From the NCBI GenBank assembly GCA_045586925.1, contig JAZNBG010000030.1, positions 9,870 to 73,869 on the forward strand: a stretch of DNA of 64,000 bases. Reading direction: 5' to 3'. Below, in pieces: positions 53,856 through 63,459 of this stretch; positions within the stretch are counted from its first letter, which is position 1, and each line of letters begins with the position of its first letter. This DNA comes from SIG440 sp045586925 (lineage in GTDB: Bacteria > Bacillota > Clostridia > Monoglobales > Monoglobaceae). The translations under genes and the position numbers were made by a program. The notes beneath the pieces were generated by a model. It was not told where the DNA came from, did not search any database, and saw only the letters and a list, made by a program, of their open reading frames with translations.

Positions 53856-54992
53856 CTATGACTTGCTAATAATTCTAAACACCTGCTCTGCCGTTGCCGA
53901 AAGATTTTCTGCTGCATACTCCTTTTCCATTGCCTTATCAAGCGTACAAATTTCACGCAAAATCGGGAAGAATGCATCAATGCCGTTTTTATTACATTCG
54001 GTTGCATCACGGGTAACTGCACCCGCAAAGGCAATTACAGTTTTATTATACTTCTTTACAAGCTTTGCAACGCCAACAGGTGCCTTGCCCATTGCAGTTT
54101 GAAAATCAAGTCTGCCCTCGCCCGTTACCACAACATCTGCATCTTTTATATATTCCTCAAGGTTGGTCTTATTTAAAATCAAATCAATTCCCGGCTCCAG
54201 CTTTCCACCTAAAAATGCCATAAACGCAAATCCCAATCCTCCTGCCGCTCCTGCTCCGGGATAGTCTGGGTCAACATTTTCAAGGGTCTGTTTTGCAAGT
54301 TCTGCATAGTTCTTCAGCCAACCGTCCATTTCAGCAACAATTTCAGGTGTTGCACCCTTCTGCGGGCCGTAAACCGCACTGCAACCCTTATCCCCGCAAA
54401 GGGGGTTTGTAACATCACAAGCTATGTTAAAACTGCATTCACTTAATTGGGAAAGAACTCCGTCAGTAGTGATTTCTGTCACATTTTCAAGCCCTCTGCC
54501 GTAAATTTCAACAGCATTGCCCTCTTTATCCAAAAACCCAAACCCCAGCGCCGAAAGCATTCCCAATCCGCCATCGTTTGTTGCACTTCCACCGATACCA
54601 ATTATAAAATTGCGACAACCCTTTTCAATTGCATCTGAAATCATTTCACCCACGCCGTATGTGGTGGTGTTAAGAGGATTACGCTCACTGTCAGAAACAA
54701 GGGTTATCCCTGATGCTGTTGCCATTTCCATTATTGCAGTTTTGCTTTCCTCAATAACGCCGTATTCAGCAACTGTCGGCTTTCCCTGAGGTCCTGTGAC
54801 AGTAATTCTCTCAAGTCTGCCTCCCAGTCCTGAAACCAGCGTTTCGGTTGTACCCTCACCACCGTCAGCAAGAGGACGAACAATTACCTCTGCATCAGGG
54901 TCGGCACGTATGATACCCTCCATAATTGCATTTCCTGCCTCTATTGATGTCAGGCTTCCCTTTAACGAATCTATTGCAATAACTGTCTTCAT
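53856..54992 (-). CDS. Glycerate kinase (GarK/GlxK family)
   Basis: A 378-residue kinase that phosphorylates glycerate, feeding glycolysis. Characteristic segments: MKTVIAIDSLKGSLTSIEAGNAI, VRPLADGGEGTTETL, GIGGSATNDGGLGML and GAGAAGGLGFAF. Length is normal. It is 17 bp downstream of an uncharacterised Cys/His gene, likely one transcript. Confidence 0.94.
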   Translation of the reverse strand: MKTVIAIDSLKGSLTSIEAGNAIMEGIIRADPDAEVIVRPLADGGEGTTETLVSGLGGRLERITVTGPQGKPTVAEYGVIEESKTAIMEMATASGITLVSDSERNPLNTTTYGVGEMISDAIEKGCRNFIIGIGGSATNDGGLGMLSALGFGFLDKEGNAVEIYGRGLENVTEITTDGVLSQLSECSFNIACDVTNPLCGDKGCSAVYGPQKGATPEIVAEMDGWLKNYAELAKQTLENVDPDYPGAGAAGGLGFAFMAFLGGKLEPGIDLILNKTNLEEYIKDADVVVTGEGRLDFQTAMGKAPVGVAKLVKKYNKTVIAFAGAVTRDATECNKNGIDAFFPILREICTLDKAMEKEYAAENLSATAEQVFRIISKS

Positions 54993-55009
54993 TAGTTCTT
55001 CATCCTTTC

Positions 55010-55729
55010 TTATTCCTTTGGTTCAAATACCCCGTTAAGCAGATAACCACTTTTAATCAATGTATCTCGCGGGACTTCAAGTTTTTTTCCGGCATTGCGA
55101 TAGTCAAAACTCTCCGCAAACTTTTTTATGTGTTCGTGCTGTTTTTCAAGGCGTTCCTTCTGGTGCTGGATTATTGGAATAAAACGTGTTTCATACTCCG
55201 TCTCTGATAACCGTTTATCCGCCACCTGAGCTAATCGGGCAAAATGTTCCATACAAAACCCGTCGGTTGCAAGTACTCTGTCCACAAAATCCTTTTCCCT
55301 TTTCAACATAAAAATGAAGGTGTTAAGATACCCCGAAAAAGTGTGCTCTATCCGTTCACACGCCGCACAAGAGGATGACATTTTATTTAGTTCCTCCGCA
55401 AAAATCTCGTTTTTGCCCTTCTCCTTTTTGAAAAATGATTTCTTTTCAGATTTCAAAACATTTTCCATTACAGACTTTATACTGTCCATATGCGTTTCAA
55501 GAACAAGTGTCAATGACAACGCATTGTGCTGAGCCTGAAGATCACGCATATGCTTTTGGCAAAAGCCCCTTTCATTGGTAAACATTCTGAATTCAGGCTC
55601 CATCATCGCAGGGCCAAGGATATAACTTACCGCATCTTGTTCAAGTTTGTCCTTAAGATAGCAAAAGGGACAAAAGCCTTTCTGTTCCAATGCCTCATTG
55701 ATTGGTATAGTGTAAATTTCTTCCTTCAT
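55010..55729 (-). CDS. Cys/His-rich protein, possibly DUF6062
   Basis: A 239-residue mostly helical protein with two CxxC...CxxH modules: CPFCYLKDKLEQD with GFCQKHMRDLQ, and CAACERIEHTFSG with GFCMEHFARL. These look like paired metal sites. I think it belongs to DUF6062 from memory, but this is not certain and no function is known. It is upstream of glycerate kinase in one transcript. Confidence 0.72.
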   Translation of the reverse strand: MKEEIYTIPINEALEQKGFCPFCYLKDKLEQDAVSYILGPAMMEPEFRMFTNERGFCQKHMRDLQAQHNALSLTLVLETHMDSIKSVMENVLKSEKKSFFKKEKGKNEIFAEELNKMSSSCAACERIEHTFSGYLNTFIFMLKREKDFVDRVLATDGFCMEHFARLAQVADKRLSETEYETRFIPIIQHQKERLEKQHEHIKKFAESFDYRNAGKKLEVPRDTLIKSGYLLNGVFEPKE

Positions 55730-55986
55730 TTATTTATCATCCTTTGAATTAGAATTTTTTGCTTATTATATAACGACTAAATAATATGGATGCCCGGTAT
55801 CAAAGGCTCCCTTGTGTAATCAGTTGATTTCATTTTTGATGAAATCATTATAACACATAAAAAAAATAACATCAACAGATTACAAAAATTTAGTTTCATA
55901 AACTCCATATTGTTTCGCTTTTTTTATATACATTTTGCTTTTTTGTGCTATAATTGAATACGAAATTAAATTGGGAGTGAATTACA

Positions 55987-57288
55987 ATGAAAAAGATGTT
56001 CAAAGAAACGAAATTTGATTATAGCTGGGTAATTATCGGTATTTCATTTTTGATAGTTGCAATCAGTCTTGGACTTTGTTCAAGCGGCGGCGCTCTCTAC
56101 CTTACAGCAATAACCGAAGCTCTTAATATACCCAGAAGTGCATTTTCTATTACCGATACGATACGATTTATAACTACAACAATTATAAATCTTTACTTCG
56201 GCAGGCTTGTGTATAAATTCGGCACAAAGAAGCTTATTTGCGCCGGTTTTATATGCTTGATAGCTTTTGCCCTTATCAGAGCATACGCAAGCAGATTATA
56301 TTTATTCTATTTTGCCAGTGTTTTGCTTGGCGTGGGACTTTCATGGACAAGTACAACTATGGTAAGTACCATCGTAAACAAATGGTGTGCAAAAAACAAA
56401 GGTACAGTAACAGGTGCAATCCTTTCTGCAAATGGCATAGGCGGTGCTATCGCCGTACAGGTATTAACACCTATAATTTTTCAGGAAAATAATCCGTTCG
56501 GATACAGAACATCTTACCTTTTAGTTACACTCATTTTGCTGATTGTTATGCTCCTTGTAATATTTTTCTACCGCGAAAATCCGGAAAAAGGCGATAAATC
56601 TAAAACTGTTGTTGAAGCAAAAAACAAAAAAGCACGCGGAACCGGTTGGATTGGAATGGATTATAGCTCAGCAGTTAAAAAACCATATTTTTACATATCA
56701 TTATTGTGTGTAGCTTTAACAGGTATGGCTCTTCACGGACTCAGTCAGATTGCCGTTCCCCATATGTACGATCTTGGAATAAATATGAACCTTGTAGCTC
56801 TCATCACAAGCACCGGAAGCATCATGCTTACGTTTTCAAAATTCGGTGTAGGATATTTGTACGACAGATTGGGATTGCGTATTACTATGAATATATGCTA
56901 CACTTGTTCGTTTTTGTCAGTATTCGGTCTTATTATACTTACAAATACGCCAACAGGACACGTTATTGCATTTATAAGAAGCATTTTAAGCTCCTTTGCG
57001 CTCCCCTTAGAAACCGTTATGCTCTCTTTAATTGTAACAGAGCTTTTCGGCAACAAGGACTTTAGCAGATTTATTGGTATCTTCGTATCTGCAAACTATG
57101 CAGGTTATGCTATTGGCGCTCCTATCGGCAATGGTTTTTATGATATTTTCGGCGATTACAAGCTTGCTTTTTTGATATTTGCAGCTATGATGATTCTCGT
57201 TACAATTGCTATGCAATTTGTTTTAACCGCTGCAAATAAAGATAAAGCTGTTATCTTAAAAGAAGCAGAAGTTGTAGAAACAATGTAA
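55987..57288 (+). CDS. MFS transporter, OFA (oxalate/formate antiporter-like) type
   Basis: A 433-residue, 12-helix major facilitator. The N-terminal half shows FGRLVYKFGTKKLI (A-like motif) and WTSTTMVSTIVNKWCAKNKGTVTGAILSANGIGGA, typical of the monocarboxylate/OFA group. A GGGAGTG site precedes the ATG. It is divergent from the DUF6062-like gene. The substrate is probably an organic anion, not determinable here. Confidence 0.9.
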   Translation: MKKMFKETKFDYSWVIIGISFLIVAISLGLCSSGGALYLTAITEALNIPRSAFSITDTIRFITTTIINLYFGRLVYKFGTKKLICAGFICLIAFALIRAYASRLYLFYFASVLLGVGLSWTSTTMVSTIVNKWCAKNKGTVTGAILSANGIGGAIAVQVLTPIIFQENNPFGYRTSYLLVTLILLIVMLLVIFFYRENPEKGDKSKTVVEAKNKKARGTGWIGMDYSSAVKKPYFYISLLCVALTGMALHGLSQIAVPHMYDLGINMNLVALITSTGSIMLTFSKFGVGYLYDRLGLRITMNICYTCSFLSVFGLIILTNTPTGHVIAFIRSILSSFALPLETVMLSLIVTELFGNKDFSRFIGIFVSANYAGYAIGAPIGNGFYDIFGDYKLAFLIFAAMMILVTIAMQFVLTAANKDKAVILKEAEVVETM

Positions 57289-57311
57289 AATACTTTCAGT
57301 TATCAAAAAAG

Positions 57312-57341
57312 TGGGAGCTGTAGCATTTTTTCTACAGCTCC
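57312..57341 (+). terminator. Terminator after the MFS gene
   Basis: Perfect 10-bp stem GGAGCTGTAG / CTACAGCTCC followed by TTTAATT. Confidence 0.9.
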
Positions 57342-57547
57342 TTTAATTATAATGTCCGTTTTGCTCAGGCATCTGTTAGTTCCTTTGAGCCTTTATCACT
57401 ATTTTCTTTATATTTTTCTTACATTTTACACCTCCCTTTTAGGGATTGGAATGTACAATACCCATTCTGATTAAACACAAAATTTTATGTTTTGACCTAT
57501 TTCACAATTTTAAATTTATAAAATATACTGAATACTGGAGGTGCTCT

Positions 57548-58336
57548 ATGAATAATTTTGTTTTAATGGCGCTGTTTGCCACTCTGGGCACGTGGTTAAT
57601 AACCGCTTTGGGTGCTGCAACAGTTGCTTTTTTTAAATCTCCCAATCCCAAAATACTGAATATTATGATGGGCTTTGCCTCAGGAGTCATGATTGCAGCA
57701 AGCTTCTGGTCGCTCCTGCAACCTGCTATTGAAAGAGCAGAAGAAACATCTGCTCTTCCTGCATATTTTGTTGCTACAACCGGATTTTTGTTTGGTGCAG
57801 TTTTTATGTGGGCATCCGATAAAGCTGTTTCGTTTGCAAGGAGAAAGGTAAACAACTCCCCGGGACTCAACAGAATTATTATGTTGATTCTTTCCATAAC
57901 CCTTCATAATATCCCCGAAGGATTGGCTGTTGGTGTAGCATTTGGTGTTCTGCAAAATGTAGGTTTTAATGCCGAAAGTCTGATGGGTGCAATTACAATT
58001 GCAATCGGTATAGGTCTACAAAACTTCCCCGAAGGGGCTGCTGTTTCACTGCCACTGCGTCGGGAAGGTTTTTCAAGAAAAAAGAGTTTTTTCTACGGCC
58101 AAGCATCGGGAATGGTCGAGCCTTTGGCTGGTGTAATGGGAGCTTTACTTGTTGTCTATGTAGAAAAGATTTTACCCTATGCCCTTTCATTTGCCGCTGG
58201 AGCAATGATTTTGGTGGCTGTACATGAACTAATTCCGGAATGTCAAAGAAATCAGACAGAACAACCCTATCTTTCCACCACCGGAATTATAGCAGGCTTT
58301 GCAACAATGATGCTGCTTGATGTAATGCTGGGATAA
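57548..58336 (+). CDS. ZIP family divalent metal transporter
   Basis: A 262-residue, eight-helix ZIP protein. Metal-binding helix 4 reads LHNIPEGLAVGVAFG and helix 5 NFPEGAAVSLPLR. Homologues import zinc, iron or manganese. The start at 57548 has GGAGGTG; longer in-frame starts lack a site. It stands alone between terminators. Confidence 0.94.
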   Translation: MNNFVLMALFATLGTWLITALGAATVAFFKSPNPKILNIMMGFASGVMIAASFWSLLQPAIERAEETSALPAYFVATTGFLFGAVFMWASDKAVSFARRKVNNSPGLNRIIMLILSITLHNIPEGLAVGVAFGVLQNVGFNAESLMGAITIAIGIGLQNFPEGAAVSLPLRREGFSRKKSFFYGQASGMVEPLAGVMGALLVVYVEKILPYALSFAAGAMILVAVHELIPECQRNQTEQPYLSTTGIIAGFATMMLLDVMLG

Positions 58337-58339
58337 GAC

Positions 58340-58522
58340 TGTCTGTAATATCTACATTTAAATTAGAACAAAGCGGCTACACCGCTCGCCGCAGGCGGCA
58401 GTCGGAGCATTTGCGCTTTGTTTGCCCAAGTGCATTTTGGCAAAGCCGAAAATTTTGCATGGGCAATCTAGATTTTGTTTTTGTATAATAGGAAATTACA
58501 CAATTTCCTATTATATAAAAAA
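58340..58522. other. Structured intergenic region after the ZIP gene
   Basis: No gene seen. It holds AACAAAGCG (58367-58375) / CGCTTTGTT (58414-58422), TTGCCCA (58422-58428) / TGGGCAA (58460-58466), and a perfect 13-bp stem ATAATAGGAAATT (58485-58497) / AATTTCCTATTAT (58502-58514). None has a clean T-run, so terminators are doubtful. Confidence 0.55.
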
Positions 58523-58523
58523 A

Positions 58524-58558
58524 CGGTTAGGAATATCTTAAACAGATTTTCCTAACCG
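58524..58558 (-). terminator. Terminator after the MATE gene
   Basis: CGGTTAGGAA / TTCCTAACCG stem with T-run on the minus strand, about 22 bp after the stop. Confidence 0.85.
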
Positions 58559-58580
58559 AAATTTTTGTATTTATGTATAA

Positions 58581-59951
58581 TCAGGTGAGATTGTTCTTTT
58601 TCATTATGGAATGATATACAACCGCAAACATAACGGCATTTATCAAACAGGTCACAATAATAGAAACCGGGAATGATACAATCAGCGACTCATATGTTCC
58701 GATTAGCGGGAATACCGTATTAACCCATAAAATTCTTATTCCGCATATACCGAGCAAGCTTATGAACATAACCGATGTGGAATACCCAAGCGCCCTCAGC
58801 GCGCTGGCAAAAACATCTCTTAATCCCGCAACCCCATATGTAAGACCAACAACAAAAAGTCTTGTAACCCCTATCCTGATTGCCTCCGCATCCTTTGGAA
58901 TATATATTCCGATAAGAGCCTCGGCTCCAAAGAGTATCAAAAGAACTTCAATCGCCCAAATAACTAGTTCAAATCCCAGGCTGGTAAACAAGATAGAACG
59001 TATCCTGTTATACTGTTTTGCACCCACATTCTGGCTTATAAAGACCGAAGTTGCGCTGGCAAAGCTTGCTTGTAACAAATTAAAAAATACTTCTATATTA
59101 GAAGCTGCTGTTCCACCTGCAATGATGGCTGTCGAGCCAAAACTGTTGACTGCAGCCTGGATGGTCACGTTTGCAAAGTTAAGAACGGAACTTTGTATGC
59201 CAACAGGTATACCTATCCTCAGCATATTAACAAATTGTTCCTTATAAATTTTCAACTTTTTGAAATATAATCTGCAATTGTCGCCATATCCTCTTCGCAA
59301 CACAAAGATAATACATATCGCATTTACAAACTGCGCAATCGTAGTCGCCCACGCAACCCCCGCAGCATCCATATGGAATACACAGACAAACAGAAGGTTA
59401 AGAAGTACATTCAAAATTCCCGTTGAAGCAGATATGAACAGCGGTGTTCTGGAATCACCGTTAGCATGTGCAATTCCTGCACCAAAACTGTATATAAAAG
59501 CCGGAACCTTGCCGAGCATAATTATTTTTGTATACGCAAGCGCATGGGGCATAACATTTCCGGGCACGTCAATCATTTTTAGTGCCAACTTTGAAATGAA
59601 CTGTCCTCCAATCGATACAATCAATCCGGCAATCACACTTATAAGCATAGCAGTATGAAGTGTCTTATGTACAGCTTTGCCATCCCTTGCGCCCAGAGCC
59701 CTGCCCATAACAACACTGGCGCCCGAGCTAAGACCCAACAAAAACGTGTACAGCAGTGCAGTAAGCGAACCTGCAGAACCTACGCCAGATAAGGCTTCCT
59801 GCCCGGCAAACCGTCCTACAATTATAACATCTGCAGCATTGTACAGACCCTGAAGAATTTGCGCCATCATAACAGGAAATGCGTAAAGCATTATGTTTTT
59901 CACAAGATTTCCCGAAAGAATATCAACATTTTTTCTTGATAATACCTTCAT
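58581..59951 (-). CDS. MATE family efflux transporter
   Basis: A 456-residue, 12-helix multidrug/organic cation exporter of the MATE family (DinF/NorM-like): MMAQILQGLYNAADVIIVGRFAG, SGASVVMGRALGARDG in the first half and the matching SVFISQNVGAKQYNRI in the second. It is divergent from the AraC regulator at 60138, which could control it. The drug or metabolite exported is not known. Confidence 0.94.
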   Translation of the reverse strand: MKVLSRKNVDILSGNLVKNIMLYAFPVMMAQILQGLYNAADVIIVGRFAGQEALSGVGSAGSLTALLYTFLLGLSSGASVVMGRALGARDGKAVHKTLHTAMLISVIAGLIVSIGGQFISKLALKMIDVPGNVMPHALAYTKIIMLGKVPAFIYSFGAGIAHANGDSRTPLFISASTGILNVLLNLLFVCVFHMDAAGVAWATTIAQFVNAICIIFVLRRGYGDNCRLYFKKLKIYKEQFVNMLRIGIPVGIQSSVLNFANVTIQAAVNSFGSTAIIAGGTAASNIEVFFNLLQASFASATSVFISQNVGAKQYNRIRSILFTSLGFELVIWAIEVLLILFGAEALIGIYIPKDAEAIRIGVTRLFVVGLTYGVAGLRDVFASALRALGYSTSVMFISLLGICGIRILWVNTVFPLIGTYESLIVSFPVSIIVTCLINAVMFAVVYHSIMKKNNLT

Positions 59952-60067
59952 GGTAAAACCCCTTTCGCAAGTTTATCCTTCTTCTACATTTTATCAAAAT
60001 ATTGTCATAAGTACATAGAATAAACCGAACAATATGGACTTTTCCGAACAGATTTATTTCAACCCTA

Positions 60068-60096
60068 TTGCTTTTAATGACAGGTTATGTTAATAT
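60068..60096 (+). promoter_or_regulatory. Promoter of the AraC-type gene at 60138
   Basis: TTGCTT (60068-60073), 17 bp, TAATAT (60091-60096), about 40 bp before the ATG. Confidence 0.6.
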
Positions 60097-60137
60097 AGGC
60101 ATGATAGATATATAAAAAAACGAACAGGTGATTTATA

Positions 60138-60917
60138 ATGTTTGATAACATAGAAAATTTTTCTATCATCAGCGCATCCCGAGGTATTTCAAACAAGAAT
60201 CCTTTACTTTTATCAAGGCCACAGCATACTTTTCTATACAGATTGCAGGGAAGTGCTCAATATACCTTTGAGGATGGCAGTATTATGACATCCAATACAT
60301 ACACTATGGTTTTTTTGCCCAGGGGATGTAAGTATTACTTTAGTGTGCCGGATATTGAAGAAAGTTGGTGTTCAGTAATAGAATTCAGCGCAGATATTCC
60401 CGATGCCAGACCTTTAAAATTTTCTATGAAAAACTTTGCCGAGGCTGAATATATTTTTTCTCATTTCCCGGCACTATGGAATTTTGGTAATCCGTCAGAA
60501 AAATACAAATGTCAGTCTATGTTCTACGATCTTCTTTCATATATATCTTATATGGAAAATATGGAATATTCCGATAAGAAAAAGCTCCACCTTATAGATG
60601 CCGCCATAGACTATCTCAGCGATCATATCTTTGACAGTTATCTTAAAACAGATTCTCTGCATCTTTTGTGCGGAATCTCCGATACATACTTTCGCAAAAT
60701 TTTTACTGCACGTTTCTCAGTAACTCCTCAGGAATATATCATAGCCAAACGTATGTCCCATGCCAAAGCCATTATTGACAGCGGTAACTATAACACAATC
60801 AGCGACATTGCTACATCGGTTGGGTATGACGATCCTCTGTATTTCAGCCGGGCATTTAAGAAAAAATACGGAATTTCGCCCACTTATATGGCAAAGGAAT
60901 CCGATGATAATATGTAA
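60138..60917 (+). CDS. AraC family transcriptional regulator
   Basis: A 259-residue regulator with an N-terminal cupin sensor (LYRLQGSAQYTFEDGSIM, MVFLPRGCKYYFSV) and a C-terminal double HTH (SLHLLCGISDTYFRKIFTARFS, TISDIATSVGYDDPLYFSRAFKKKYGISPTYM). It is 109 bp upstream of the glycosidase-like gene in the same direction and is probably its regulator; the divergent MATE gene is another candidate. Confidence 0.92.
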   Translation: MFDNIENFSIISASRGISNKNPLLLSRPQHTFLYRLQGSAQYTFEDGSIMTSNTYTMVFLPRGCKYYFSVPDIEESWCSVIEFSADIPDARPLKFSMKNFAEAEYIFSHFPALWNFGNPSEKYKCQSMFYDLLSYISYMENMEYSDKKKLHLIDAAIDYLSDHIFDSYLKTDSLHLLCGISDTYFRKIFTARFSVTPQEYIIAKRMSHAKAIIDSGNYNTISDIATSVGYDDPLYFSRAFKKKYGISPTYMAKESDDNM

Positions 60918-61026
60918 ATTTTGATATGGGTTGTGGTATTTTACAACCCATATATTTTTTTGCCTTGATTTTGTTTTCAAAGAATGATATAACGGAGATA
61001 ACAGTTTACGAAAGGTTTTGATATAT

Positions 61027-62877
61027 ATGATAGAACGCGACATTATAAAAAATGGTGTCCGAATCGGCGAATATCATTTCTCTGCCGAGACCGCCTTTGA
61101 TGAGATTTATAACAAATGCATTTCAAAAGGAATGAACTATGTTGAATTGAACTTTATGGGTATGCTTGGCACCCCGGAGGCATTTGACGTAAGACCCGGC
61201 AGGGAATATGGTCTTAAGCTTGCAAAATATCTTGCAGACAACAAGGTTTACTTTTCAATTGTTGGTGGCGGCGACAGAATGCCCATTCCATTTGATGATG
61301 AAACCTGTGCCGAGATGAAAAAAATTGCCGGCGAATACTATATGGCTCACAAACTTGCAGAAAGGGGTTCTGTTTTATCCTGCAAGGGGGCAGGTTACGC
61401 AGGTGCACCAACCAAACCATGGGAGAATATGCAGGAAGCAAAGGACAATTTTGTAAACGTGGTTACAAATGACGTAAAATCAGTCAACGTTAACGGACTT
61501 ATACCTGCAACAGTTATTGAATCAACCTCAATGGTTTCATATGAGGGCGAATGTGGAATAGGTTTCCCCACGTCCGAAATGTGGCCCGGCGACCTTGAAT
61601 ATGCGACGTATTTCACCCGTGGCACAAAAACCGCATATAACTTCCCACAGTGGGGATGCTATTTTGCTCACGAATGGTATGGTGGTGTCCGCAATTTTGA
61701 CGAACTTAAGAGAAAACGTTTTAAACTTGGCTATGACTATTGTTATATGAACGGTTCAAGTGTTTTTGTTCTTGAAAGCGGCGACGAATGTGTTCGCACT
61801 CACCACGACCACGGCGATTATAACCATTCAATCAGTCAGAACTACCGAAAAGTTATGGAAGACCTTTCAAAATTTGCACAGAACGACATACGCCCAAAGA
61901 GCGGACCTATTGTAAAAGTAGCTTTTGTCCGTGGCAATCTTGACGGTTTCAGTTACCGTCACACAGGCGGCTCATTATGGAGAGGGCATATGCAGCCGGA
62001 ATATGGTTATGGTGATGCAGAATTTACCTGGCGCATTATTGATTCCGTCAAAAATTCAAGGCCCTGGACAGATGTACATAACTTTGGTGAAATTAACCTT
62101 TCAGGTGCTCCTGCTTACGGTACATTTGATGTTATACCCGCAACAGTTGGTGCTGATATTTTCTGCAAGTACGATTACTTGATTTTTGTGGGTTGGAACA
62201 CCATGACCGATGAAATTTATAACAACTTAAAAACCTTTGTGGAACATGGCGGACGTTTATTTATGACCGCTGCACACCTTAACACAAATAACAACAGAGA
62301 TGGCTCTGTTTCACTAATAAACAATGGCGATGTCAGTGATTTGTTCGGTTGCAAGTTGGATTCAAAAAATGTAATACGTTCTGACTCAGGCAGTAGATTT
62401 ACCGAAAGTATTGTTCCTGAATATATGTATCCTGCAACAGATATTATTGACCCGTATTTTGCAGAAGGCTATATCAACTATGCCAAATCAGAATTGACAA
62501 CAGGTCACAAATCAGCCTTTATGGTTACATCAATCAGAGATAATGACTCGGAAAATAATCCTGCTTCATTGATAGAAAACAAGTTAGGTAAAGGCTATGC
62601 CGTTTTAATGACAAATCTTGAATACCCGTCAGGCGCAGGCTTCCCCATGTATCAATGTCTTGTCCGCGAAATTATGACAGCCAGTCACCGCCTGGCAGAC
62701 ATCAAAGTCTACGGCAGCGATCAGCTTCGCTTTACGGTTTACGAAAATGACAAGGTCTATCTGCAAAACACCAGTTACGACAGCAAAATCTTTGCAACCA
62801 TTGACTATGGCACACATAAGGTTCAACACATTCTTGAACCTTGCGAAATGAAAGCGGTTGAAAAACCTGAAATATAG
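61027..62877 (+). CDS. Glycoside-hydrolase-like protein with GATase-like domain, unrecognised
   Basis: A 616-residue protein I cannot place in a named family. The N-terminal two thirds look like a TIM barrel (MNYVELNFMGMLG, YGLKLAKYLADNKVYFSIVG, EWYGGVRNFDELKRKRFKLG). From about residue 300 a flavodoxin/GATase-like domain follows (KYDYLIFVGWNTMTDEIYNNLKTFVEHGGRLFMTAAH), as in trimeric GH42-type galactosidases, then a beta domain. There is no signal peptide. The AraC gene upstream and carbohydrate-like fold suggest intracellular sugar metabolism. ATG 61027 is chosen; a TTG at 61018 is the alternative. Confidence 0.7.
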   Translation: MIERDIIKNGVRIGEYHFSAETAFDEIYNKCISKGMNYVELNFMGMLGTPEAFDVRPGREYGLKLAKYLADNKVYFSIVGGGDRMPIPFDDETCAEMKKIAGEYYMAHKLAERGSVLSCKGAGYAGAPTKPWENMQEAKDNFVNVVTNDVKSVNVNGLIPATVIESTSMVSYEGECGIGFPTSEMWPGDLEYATYFTRGTKTAYNFPQWGCYFAHEWYGGVRNFDELKRKRFKLGYDYCYMNGSSVFVLESGDECVRTHHDHGDYNHSISQNYRKVMEDLSKFAQNDIRPKSGPIVKVAFVRGNLDGFSYRHTGGSLWRGHMQPEYGYGDAEFTWRIIDSVKNSRPWTDVHNFGEINLSGAPAYGTFDVIPATVGADIFCKYDYLIFVGWNTMTDEIYNNLKTFVEHGGRLFMTAAHLNTNNNRDGSVSLINNGDVSDLFGCKLDSKNVIRSDSGSRFTESIVPEYMYPATDIIDPYFAEGYINYAKSELTTGHKSAFMVTSIRDNDSENNPASLIENKLGKGYAVLMTNLEYPSGAGFPMYQCLVREIMTASHRLADIKVYGSDQLRFTVYENDKVYLQNTSYDSKIFATIDYGTHKVQHILEPCEMKAVEKPEI

Positions 62878-62880
62878 CAC

Positions 62881-62908
62881 AAAAGGATATCCGATTGGAT
62901 ATCCTTTT
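62881..62908. terminator. Bidirectional terminator after the glycosidase-like gene
   Basis: AAAAGGATATCC / GGATATCCTTTT perfect 12-bp stem with a GATT loop, between convergent genes. The same stem occurs at 63599-63626 with an AAAT loop. Confidence 0.9.
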
Positions 62909-62912
62909 AATA

Positions 62913-63140
62913 TTAATTTTCCTTTTCATATGGTGTTGAAACATCAGTAAGACCAACAATATAATCAACACTGGTCTTATAAAATACCGCAAGTTTTACA
63001 ACTAATTTAAGTGGTATTTCCCTCTCTCCTCTTTCATATTTGGAGTACAAGGATTGGTCACACATTAAATAATCTGCAATACTTTTCTGCGACAAATCAT
63101 TATCTTCCCTTAAATCTCGTATTCTCAAATTCATAGTCAT
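62913..63140 (-). CDS. Small XRE-type HTH regulator
   Basis: A 75-residue Cro/C1-type HTH protein (RIRDLREDNDLSQKSIADYLMCDQSLYSKYERGE is the HTH region) of the same design as the one at 16140-16364. ATG 63140 has GGTGAT; longer in-frame starts run through the divergent promoter region. It faces a 53-residue gene and there is an inverted repeat in that gene's promoter, so it is probably its repressor. Confidence 0.85.
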   Translation of the reverse strand: MTMNLRIRDLREDNDLSQKSIADYLMCDQSLYSKYERGEREIPLKLVVKLAVFYKTSVDYIVGLTDVSTPYEKEN

Positions 63141-63181
63141 ATTATCACCAATAAAATTATATAATATTCTTTTAAATTTTA

Positions 63182-63209
63182 TTGACTTTAGGACTTTTTG
63201 TCCTATACT
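63182..63209 (+). promoter_or_regulatory. Promoter with operator TAGGAC-N5-GTCCTA
   Basis: TTGACT (63182-63187), 16 bp, TATACT (63204-63209). The spacer contains the perfect inverted repeat TAGGAC / GTCCTA (63189-63205), ideally placed for repression by the divergent HTH protein. Confidence 0.75.
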
Positions 63210-63253
63210 TAAATAAGAATTATGAGTTAATAATATATGAAAGGTGATTTGAT

Positions 63254-63415
63254 ATGCCAAATTACGAAAAACTCTACCACAAACTATTTAATGAAATAAC
63301 AGAAACAGTTGAAAATCTACAAAAAGTACAACAAGACGTCGAAGAAATGTATCTTGATATGTGCGAGAAAGAATATCCCAACGGAGAAGATTTGGAAAAT
63401 TCAGAAGAAGTTTAA
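63254..63415 (+). CDS. 53-residue acidic helical protein, unknown
   Basis: A small protein starting MPNYEKLYHKLFNEITETVE and ending ENSEEV, acidic and probably one long helix or coiled coil. It has a good ribosome site (AAAGGTGA), a promoter with operator, and a terminator right after it (63424-63450), so it is very likely a real gene. The family is not recognised. The HTH-plus-small-acidic-protein design is common in phage-derived or stress modules. Confidence 0.75.
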   Translation: MPNYEKLYHKLFNEITETVENLQKVQQDVEEMYLDMCEKEYPNGEDLENSEEV

Positions 63416-63423
63416 CATCACAC

Positions 63424-63450
63424 AAAAAGACACTCTTGCGGATGTCTTTT
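63424..63450 (+). terminator. Terminator after the 53-residue gene
   Basis: AAAAGACA / TGTCTTTT stem. Nearly the same sequence, including the following AATAATTCCGGCAG, recurs at 63829-63870. Confidence 0.8.
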
Positions 63451-63459
63451 AATAATTCC

